Assembly: GCF_963666525.1 (NCBI RefSeq)
Contig: NZ_OY762905.1
Span: 682,001-746,000 of the forward strand
Length of the DNA stretch: 64,000 bases
Reading direction: 5' to 3'
Origin: an uncultured Cohaesibacter sp.
Lineage (GTDB): Bacteria > Pseudomonadota > Alphaproteobacteria > Rhizobiales > Cohaesibacteraceae
The notes beneath the pieces were generated by a model, which saw nothing but the letters and a program-made list of their open reading frames with translations, did no database searches and was not told where the DNA came from. Position numbers and translations under genes: made by a program. This document shows positions 1-10,088 of this stretch, piece by piece (position 1 is the stretch's first letter; each line of letters begins with the position of its first letter).

Positions 1-3000
1 ACCCTCAGCATCAATGCCGCAGGGACCCTCATCACCGGCGCATCCGCAACCGGTGGCACCGTCTTCACAATCAGCCTCGATCCCGACACCGGCACCATAA
101 CCCAGACCCAGATCCGCGCCGTCGAGCATGACGACCCGGCCGATCCGTCCGAGGCAACCGCACCATCCGTCCTCTCCGGCGTCTCCATCACATTGACCGC
201 CACCGTCGAGGATGGCGATGGCGATACCCAGTCGGCATCAACCGACATCGCAGCCGCCTTCACCTTCGAGGATGACGGGCCATCCATCACCCGCAATGCC
301 ACCGCCGTCCCGACCCTGGTCACCGACGACAGCGCCCTGGCCTCCGGCAATCTGGATACCGGCGCCGAGCAGACAACCGACAGCGCCGACTTCTCCTCCC
401 TGTTCGACAGCGTCTTTGGCGCCGATGGCGGCAAGGATGATGACGATGATGGCGTCGCCGACAGTGATGCCGTCCGCTATCAGATGGCCATCTCGACCTC
501 CGCTTCCGGTCTCGTCGACAGCCTCACCGGCGAAGCGGTCACCCTCAGCATCAATGCTGCCGGGACCCTCATCACCGGCGCATCCGCAACCGGTGGCACC
601 GTCTTCACCATCAGCCTCGATCCCGACACCGGCACCATAACCCAGACCCAGATCCGCGCCGTCGAGCATGACGACCCGGCCGATCCGTCCGAGGCAACCG
701 CACCATCCGTCCTCTCCGGCGTCTCCATCACATTGACCGCCACCGTCGAGGATGGCGATGGCGATACCCAGTCGGCATCAACCGACATCGCAGCCGCCTT
801 CACCTTCGAGGATGACGGGCCATCCATCACCCGCAATGCCACCGCCGTCCCGACCCTGGTCACCGACGACAGCGCCCTGGCCTCCGGCAATCTGGATACC
901 GGCGCCGAGCAGACAACCGACAGCGCAGACTTCTCCTCCCTGTTCGACAGCGTCTTTGGCGCCGATGGCGGCAAGGATGATGACGATGATGGCGTCGCCG
1001 ACAGTGATGCCGTCCGCTATCAGATGGCCATCTCGACCTCCGCATCCGGTCTCGTCGACAGCCTCACCGGCGAAGCGGTCACCCTCAGCATCAATGCCGC
1101 AGGGACCCTCATCACCGGCGCATCCGCAACCGGTGGCACCGTCTTCACCATCAGCCTCGATCCCGACACCGGCACCATAACCCAGACCCAGATCCGCGCC
1201 GTCGAGCATGACGACCCGGCCGATCCGTCCGAGGCAACCGCACCATCCGTCCTCTCCGGCGTCTCCATCACATTGACCGCCACCGTCGAGGATGGCGATG
1301 GCGATACCCAGTCGGCATCAACCGACATCGCAGCCGCCTTCACCTTCGAGGATGACGGGCCATCCATCACCCGCAATGCCACCGCCGTCCCGACCCTGGT
1401 CACCGACGACAGCGCCCTGGCCTCCGGCAATCTGGATACCGGCGCCGAGCAGACAACCGACAGCGCCGACTTCTCCTCCCTGTTCGACAGCGTCTTTGGC
1501 GCCGATGGCGGCAAGGATGATGACGATGATGGCGTCGCCGACAGTGATGCCGTCCGCTATCAGATGGCCATCTCGACCTCCGCTTCCGGTCTCGTCGACA
1601 GCCTCACCGGCGAAGCGGTCACCCTCAGCATCAATGCTGCCGGGACCCTCATCACCGGCGCATCCGCAACCGGTGGCACCGTCTTCACCATCAGCCTCGA
1701 TCCCGACACCGGCACCATAACCCAGACCCAGATCCGCGCCGTCGAGCATGACGACCCGGCCGATCCGTCCGAGGCAACCGCACCATCCGTCCTCTCCGGC
1801 GTCTCCATCACATTGACCGCCACCGTCGAGGATGGCGATGGCGATACCCAGTCGGCATCAACCGACATCGCAGCCGCCTTCACCTTCGAGGATGACGGCC
1901 CATCCATCACCCGCAATGCCACCGCCGTCCCGACCCTGGTCACCGACGACAGCGCCCTGGCCTCCGGCAATCTGGATACCGGCGCCGAGCAGACAACCGA
2001 CAGCGCCGACTTCTCCTCCCTGTTCGACAGCGTCTTTGGCGCCGATGGCGGCAAGGATGATGACGATGATGGCGTCGCCGACAGTGATGCCGTCCGCTAT
2101 CAGATGGCCATCTCGACCTCCGCTTCCGGTCTCGTCGACAGCCTCACCGGCGAAGCGGTCACCCTCAGCATCAATGCCGCAGGGACCCTCATCACCGGCG
2201 CATCCGCAACCGGTGGCACCGTCTTCACCATCAGCCTCGATCCCGACACCGGCACCATAACCCAGACCCAGATCCGCGCCGTCGAGCATGACGACCCGGC
2301 CGATCCGTCCGAGGCAACCGCACCATCCGTCCTCTCCGGCGTCTCCATCACATTGACCGCCACCGTCGAGGATGGCGATGGCGATACCCAGTCGGCATCA
2401 ACCGACATCGCAGCCGCCTTCACCTTCGAGGATGACGGGCCATCCATCACCCGCAATGCCACCGCCGTCCCGACCCTGGTCACCGACGACAGCGCCCTGG
2501 CCTCCGGCAATCTGGATACCGGCGCCGAGCAGACAACCGACAGCGCCGACTTCTCCTCCCTGTTCGACAGCGTCTTTGGCGCCGATGGCGGCAAGGATGA
2601 TGACGATGATGGCGTCGCCGACAGTGATGCCGTCCGCTATCAGATGGCCATCTCGACCTCCGCTTCCGGTCTCGTCGACAGCCTCACCGGCGAAGCGGTC
2701 ACCCTCAGCATCAATGCCGCAGGGACCCTCATCACCGGCGCATCCGCAACCGGTGGCACCGTCTTCACCATCAGCCTCGATCCCGACACCGGCACCATAA
2801 CCCAGACCCAGATCCGCGCCGTCGAGCATGACGACCCGGCCGATCCGTCCGAGGCAACCGCTCCATCCGTCCTCTCCGGCGTCTCCATCACATTGACCGC
2901 CACCGTCGAGGATGGCGATGGCGATACCCAGTCGGCATCAACCGACATCGCAGCCGCCTTCACCTTCGAGGATGACGGCCCATCCATCACCCGCAATGCC

Positions 3001-6000
3001 ACCGCCGTCCCGACCCTGGTCACCGACGACAGCGCCCTGGCCTCCGGCAATCTGGATACCGGCGCCGAGCAGACAACCGACAGCGCCGACTTCTCCTCCC
3101 TGTTCGACAGCGTCTTTGGCGCCGATGGCGGCAAGGATGATGACGATGATGGCGTCGCCGACAGTGATGCCGTCCGCTATCAGATGGCCATCTCGACCTC
3201 CGCTTCCGGTCTCGTCGACAGCCTCACCGGCGAAGCGGTCACCCTCAGCATCAATGCTGCCGGGACCCTCATCACCGGCGCATCCGCAACCGGTGGCACC
3301 GTCTTCACCATCAGCCTCGATCCCGACACCGGCACCATAACCCAGACCCAGATCCGCGCCGTCGAGCATGACGACCCGGCCGATCCGTCCGAGGCAACCG
3401 CACCATCCGTCCTCTCCGGCGTCTCCATCACATTGACCGCCACCGTCGAGGATGGCGATGGCGATACCCAGTCGGCATCAACCGACATCGCAGCCGCCTT
3501 CACCTTCGAGGATGACGGGCCATCCATCACCCGCAATGCCACCGCCGTCCCGACCCTGGTCACCGACGACAGCGCCCTGGCCTCCGGCAATCTGGATACC
3601 GGCGCCGAGCAGACAACCGACAGCGCCGACTTCTCCTCCCTGTTCGACAGCGTCTTTGGCGCCGATGGCGGCAAGGATGATGACGATGATGGCGTCGCCG
3701 ACAGTGATGCCGTCCGCTATCAGATGGCCATCTCGACCTCCGCTTCCGGTCTCGTCGACAGCCTCACCGGCGAAGCGGTCACCCTCAGCATCAATGCTGC
3801 CGGGACCCTCATCACCGGCGCATCCGCAACCGGTGGCACCGTCTTCACCATCAGCCTCGATCCCGACACCGGCACCATAACCCAGACCCAGATCCGCGCC
3901 GTCGAGCATGACGACCCGGCCGATCCGTCCGAGGCAACCGCACCATCCGTCCTCTCCGGCGTCTCCATCACATTGACCGCCACCGTCGAGGATGGCGATG
4001 GCGATACCCAGTCGGCATCAACCGACATCGCAGCCGCCTTCACCTTCGAGGATGACGGCCCATCCATCACCCGCAATGCCACCGCCGTCCCGACCCTGGT
4101 CACCGACGACAGCGCCCTGGCCTCCGGCAATCTGGATACCGGCGCCGAGCAGACAACCGACAGCGCCGACTTCTCCTCCCTGTTCGACAGCGTCTTTGGC
4201 GCCGATGGCGGCAAGGATGATGACGATGATGGCGTCGCCGACAGTGATGCCGTCCGCTATCAGATGGCCATCTCGACCTCCGCTTCCGGCCTCGTCGACA
4301 GCCTCACCGGCGAAGCGGTCACCCTCAGCATCAATGCTGCCGGGACCCTCATCACCGGCGCATCCGCAACCGGTGGCACCGTCTTCACCATCAGCCTCGA
4401 TCCCGACACCGGCACCATAACCCAGACCCAGATCCGCGCCGTCGAGCATGACGACCCGGCCGATCCGTCCGAGGCAACCGCACCATCCGTCCTCTCCGGC
4501 GTCTCCATCACATTGACCGCCACCGTCGAGGATGGCGATGGCGATACCCAGTCGGCATCAACCGACATCGCAGCCGCCTTCACCTTCGAGGATGACGGCC
4601 CATCCATCACCCGCAATGCCACCGCCGTCCCGACCCTGGTCACCGACGACAGCGCCCTGGCCTCCGGCAATCTGGATACCGGCGCCGAGCAGACAACCGA
4701 CAGCGCCGACTTCTCCTCCCTGTTCGACAGCGTCTTTGGCGCCGATGGCGGCAAGGATGATGACGATGATGGCGTCGCCGACAGTGATGCCGTCCGCTAT
4801 CAGATGGCCATCTCGACCTCCGCATCCGGTCTCGTCGACAGCCTCACCGGCGAAGCGGTCACCCTCAGCATCAATGCCGCCGGGACCCTCATCACCGGCG
4901 CATCCGCAACCGGTGGCACCGTCTTCACCATCAGCCTCGATCCCGACACCGGCACCATAACCCAGACCCAGATCCGCGCCGTCGAGCATGACGACCCGGC
5001 CGATCCGTCCGAGGCAACCGCACCATCCGTCCTCTCCGGCGTCTCCATCACATTGACCGCCACCGTCGAGGATGGCGATGGCGATACCCAGTCGGCATCA
5101 ACCGACATCGCAGCCGCCTTCACCTTCGAGGATGACGGCCCATCCATCACCCGCAATGCCACCGCCGTCCCGACCCTGGTCACCGACGACAGCGCCCTGG
5201 CCTCCGGCAATCTGGATACCGGCGCCGAGCAGACAACCGACAGCGCCGACTTCTCCTCCCTGTTCGACAGCGTCTTTGGCGCCGATGGCGGCAAGGATGA
5301 TGACGATGATGGCGTCGCCGACAGTGATGCCGTCCGCTATCAGATGGCCATCTCGACCTCCGCTTCCGGCCTCGTCGACAGCCTCACCGGCGAAGCGGTC
5401 ACCCTCAGCATCAATGCTGCCGGGACCCTCATCACCGGCGCATCCGCAACCGGTGGCACCGTCTTCACCATCAGCCTCGATCCCGACACCGGCACCATAA
5501 CCCAGACCCAGATCCGCGCCGTCGAGCATGACGACCCGGCCGATCCGTCCGAGGCAACCGCACCATCCGTCCTCTCCGGCGTCTCCATCACATTGACCGC
5601 CACCGTCGAGGATGGCGATGGCGATACCCAGTCGGCATCAACCGACATCGCAGCCGCCTTCACCTTCGAGGATGACGGGCCATCCATCACCCGCAATGCC
5701 ACCGCCGTCCCGACCCTGGTCACCGACGACAGCGCCCTGGCCTCCGGCAATCTGGATACCGGCGCCGAGCAGACAACCGACAGCGCCGACTTCTCCTCCC
5801 TGTTCGACAGCGTCTTTGGCGCCGATGGCGGCAAGGATGATGACGATGATGGCGTCGCCGACAGTGATGCCGTCCGCTATCAGATGGCCATCTCGACCTC
5901 CGCTTCCGGTCTCGTCGACAGCCTCACCGGCGAAGCGGTCACCCTCAGCATCAATGCTGCCGGGACCCTCATCACCGGCGCATCCGCAACCGGTGGCACC

Positions 6001-9000
6001 GTCTTCACCATCAGCCTCGATCCCGACACCGGCACCATAACCCAGACCCAGATCCGCGCCGTCGAGCATGACGACCCGGCCGATCCGTCCGAGGCAACCG
6101 CTCCATCCGTCCTCTCCGGCGTCTCCATCACATTGACCGCCACCGTCGAGGATGGCGATGGCGATACCCAGTCGGCATCAACCGACATCGCAGCCGCCTT
6201 CACCTTCGAGGATGACGGCCCATCCATCACCCGCAATGCCACCGCCGTCCCGACCCTGGTCACCGACGACAGCGCCCTGGCCTCCGGCAATCTGGATACC
6301 GGCGCCGAGCAGACAACCGACAGCGCCGACTTCTCCTCCCTGTTCGACAGCGTCTTTGGCGCCGATGGCGGCAAGGATGATGACGATGATGGCGTCGCCG
6401 ACAGTGATGCCGTCCGCTATCAGATGGCCATCTCGACCTCCGCATCCGGTCTCGTCGACAGCCTCACCGGCGAAGCGGTCACCCTCAGCATCAATGCTGC
6501 CGGGACCCTCATCACCGGCGCATCCGCAACCGGTGGCACCGTCTTCACCATCAGCCTCGATCCCGACACCGGCACCATAACCCAGACCCAGATCCGCGCC
6601 GTCGAGCATGACGACCCGGCAGATCCGTCCGAGGCAACCGCACCATCCGTCCTCTCCGGCGTCTCCATCACATTGACCGCCACCGTCGAGGATGGCGATG
6701 GCGATACCCAGTCGGCATCAACCGACATCGCAGCCGCCTTCACCTTCGAGGATGACGGCCCATCCATCACCCGCAATGCCACCGCCGTCCCGACCCTGGT
6801 CACCGACGACAGCGCCCTGGCCTCCGGCAATCTGGATACCGGCGCCGAGCAGACAACCGACAGCGCCGACTTCTCCTCCCTGTTCGACAGCGTCTTTGGC
6901 GCCGATGGCGGCAAGGATGATGACGATGATGGCGTCGCCGACAGTGATGCCGTCCGCTATCAGATGGCCATCTCGACCTCCGCTTCCGGCCTCGTCGACA
7001 GCCTCACCGGCGAAGCGGTCACCCTCAGCATCAATGCCGCAGGGACCCTCATCACCGGCGCATCCGCAACCGGTGGCACCGTCTTCACCATCAGCCTCGA
7101 TCCCGACACCGGCACCATAACCCAGACCCAGATCCGCGCCGTCGAGCATGACGACCCGGCCGATCCGTCCGAGGCAGCCGCTCCATCCGTCCTCTCCGGC
7201 GTCTCCATCACATTGACCGCCACCGTCGAGGATGGCGATGGCGATACCCAGTCGGCATCAACCGACATCGCAGCCGCCTTCACCTTCGAGGATGACGGGC
7301 CATCCATCACCCGCAATGCCACCGCCGTCCCGACCCTGGTCACCGACGACAGCGCCCTGGCCTCCGGCAATCTGGATACCGGCGCCGAGCAGACAACCGA
7401 CAGCGCCGACTTCTCCTCCCTGTTCGACAGCGTCTTTGGCGCCGATGGCGGCAAGGATGATGACGATGATGGCGTCGCCGACAGTGATGCCGTCCGCTAT
7501 CAGATGGCCATCTCGACCTCCGCTTCCGGCCTCGTCGACAGCCTCACCGGCGAAGCGGTCACCCTCAGCATCAATGCTGCCGGGACCCTCATCACCGGCG
7601 CATCCGCAACCGGTGGCACCGTCTTCACCATCAGCCTCGATCCCGACACCGGCACCATAACCCAGACCCAGATCCGCGCCGTCGAGCATGACGACCCGGC
7701 CGATCCGTCCGAGGCAACCGCACCATCCGTCCTCTCCGGCGTCTCCATCACATTGACCGCCACCGTCGAGGATGGCGATGGCGATACCCAGTCGGCATCA
7801 ACCGACATCGCAGCCGCCTTCACCTTCGAGGATGACGGGCCATCCATCACCCGCAATGCCACCGCCGTCCCGACCCTGGTCACCGACGACAGCGCCCTGG
7901 CCTCCGGCAATCTGGATACCGGCGCCGAGCAGACAACCGACAGCGCCGACTTCTCCTCCCTGTTCGACAGCGTCTTTGGCGCCGATGGCGGCAAGGATGA
8001 TGACGATGATGGCGTCGCCGACAGTGATGCCGTCCGCTATCAGATGGCCATCTCGACCTCCGCTTCCGGTCTCGTCGACAGCCTCACCGGCGAAGCGGTC
8101 ACCCTCAGCATCAATGCCGCAGGGACCCTCATCACCGGCGCATCCGCAACCGGTGGCACCGTCTTCACCATCAGCCTCGATCCCGACACCGGCACCATAA
8201 CCCAGACCCAGATCCGCGCCGTCGAGCATGACGACCCGGCCGATCCGTCCGAGGCAGCCGCTCCATCCGTCCTCTCCGGCGTCTCCATCACATTGACCGC
8301 CACCGTCGAGGATGGCGATGGCGATACCCAGTCGGCATCAACCGACATCGCAGCCGCCTTCACCTTCGAGGATGACGGGCCATCCATCACCCGCAATGCC
8401 ACCGCCGTCCCGACCCTGGTCACCGACGACAGCGCCCTGGCCTCCGGCAATCTGGATACCGGCGCCGAGCAGACAACCGACAGCGCCGACTTCTCCTCCC
8501 TGTTCGACAGCGTCTTTGGCGCCGATGGCGGCAAGGATGATGACGATGATGGCGTCGCCGACAGTGATGCCGTCCGCTATCAGATGGCCATCTCGACCTC
8601 CGCTTCCGGTCTCGTCGACAGCCTCACCGGCGAAGCGGTCACCCTCAGCATCAATGCCGCAGGGACCCTCATCACCGGCGCATCCGCAACCGGTGGCACC
8701 GTCTTCACCATCAGCCTCGATCCCGACACCGGCACCATAACCCAGACCCAGATCCGCGCCGTCGAGCATGACGACCCGGCCGATCCGTCCGAGGCAACCG
8801 CTCCATCCGTCCTCTCCGGCGTCTCCATCACATTGACCGCCACCGTCGAGACCGCGGCCGATCCGTCCGAGGCAACCGCTCCATCCGTCCTCTCCGGCGT
8901 CTCCATCACATTGACCGCCACCGTCGAGGATGGCGATGGCGATACCCAGTCGGCATCAACCGACATCGCAGCCGCCTTCACCTTCGAGGATGACGGGCCA

Positions 9001-10088
9001 TCCATCACCCGCAATGCCACCGCCGTCCCGACCCTGGTCACCGACGACAGCGCCCTGGCCTCCGGCAATCTGGATACCGGCGCCGAGCAGACAACCGACA
9101 GCGCCGACTTCTCCTCCCTGTTCGACAGCGTCTTTGGCGCCGATGGCGGCAAGGATGATGACGATGATGGCGTCGCCGACAGTGATGCCGTCCGCTATCA
9201 GATGGCCATCTCGACCTCCGCTTCCGGTCTCGTCGACAGCCTCACCGGCGAAGCGGTCACCCTCAGCATCAATGCTGCCGGGACCCTCATCACCGGCGCA
9301 TCCGCAACCGGTGGCACCGTCTTCACCATCAGCCTCGATCCCGACACCGGCACCATAACCCAGACCCAGATCCGCGCCGTCGAGCATGACGACCCGGCCG
9401 ATCCGTCCGAGGCAACCGCACCATCCGTCCTCTCCGGCGTCTCCATCACATTGACCGCCACCGTCGAGGATGGCGATGGCGATACCCAGTCGGCATCAAC
9501 CGACATCGCAGCCGCCTTCACCTTCGAGGATGACGGCCCATCCATCACCCGCAATGCCACCGCCGTCCCGACCCTGGTCACCGACGACAGCGCCCTGGCC
9601 TCCGGCAATCTGGATACCGGCGCCGAGCAGACAACCGACAGCGCCGACTTCTCCTCCCTGTTCGACAGCGTCTTTGGCGCCGATGGCGGCAAGGATGATG
9701 ACGATGATGGCGTCGCCGACAGTGATGCCGTCCGCTATCAGATGGCCATCTCGACCTCCGCTTCCGGCCTCGTCGACAGCCTCACCGGCGAAGCGGTCAC
9801 CCTCAGCATCAATGCCGCCGGGACCCTCATCACCGGCGCATCCGCAACCGGTGGCACCGTCTTCACCATCAGCCTCGATCCCGACACCGGCACCATAACC
9901 CAGACCCAGATCCGCGCCGTCGAGCATGACGACCCGGCCGATCCGTCCGAGGCAACCGCACCATCCGTCCTCTCCGGCGTCTCCATCACATTGACCGCCA
10001 CCGTCGAGGATGGCGATGGCGATACCCAGTCGGCATCAACCGACATCGCAGCCGCCTTCACCTTCGAGGATGACGGCCCATCCATCAC
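1..10088 (+). repeat. Tandem 540-bp coding repeats, about 18.5 copies
   Basis: The same segment recurs exactly every 540 bases: 1, 541, 1081 and so on to 8641, then 9259 and 9799 after a 78-base interruption. The copies are nearly identical in DNA and almost fully identical in protein. Differences fall at a few sites, mostly third-codon positions (for example GCTGCC, GCCGCA or GCCGCC near the unit start, GACGGG or GACGGC before the FEDDGP end, CTTCCGGT, CATCCGGT or CTTCCGGC). These variants are shuffled between copies rather than ordered. The only amino-acid variant I see is Ala for Thr at about 7177 and 8257. The array probably continues left of the window. Confidence 0.98.

Noticed and set aside
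1-10088. CRISPR or transposon origin of the regular repeats
   Set aside because: The repeats are 540 bases long with no spacers, stay in frame within one coding sequence and encode secreted RTX-type domains.
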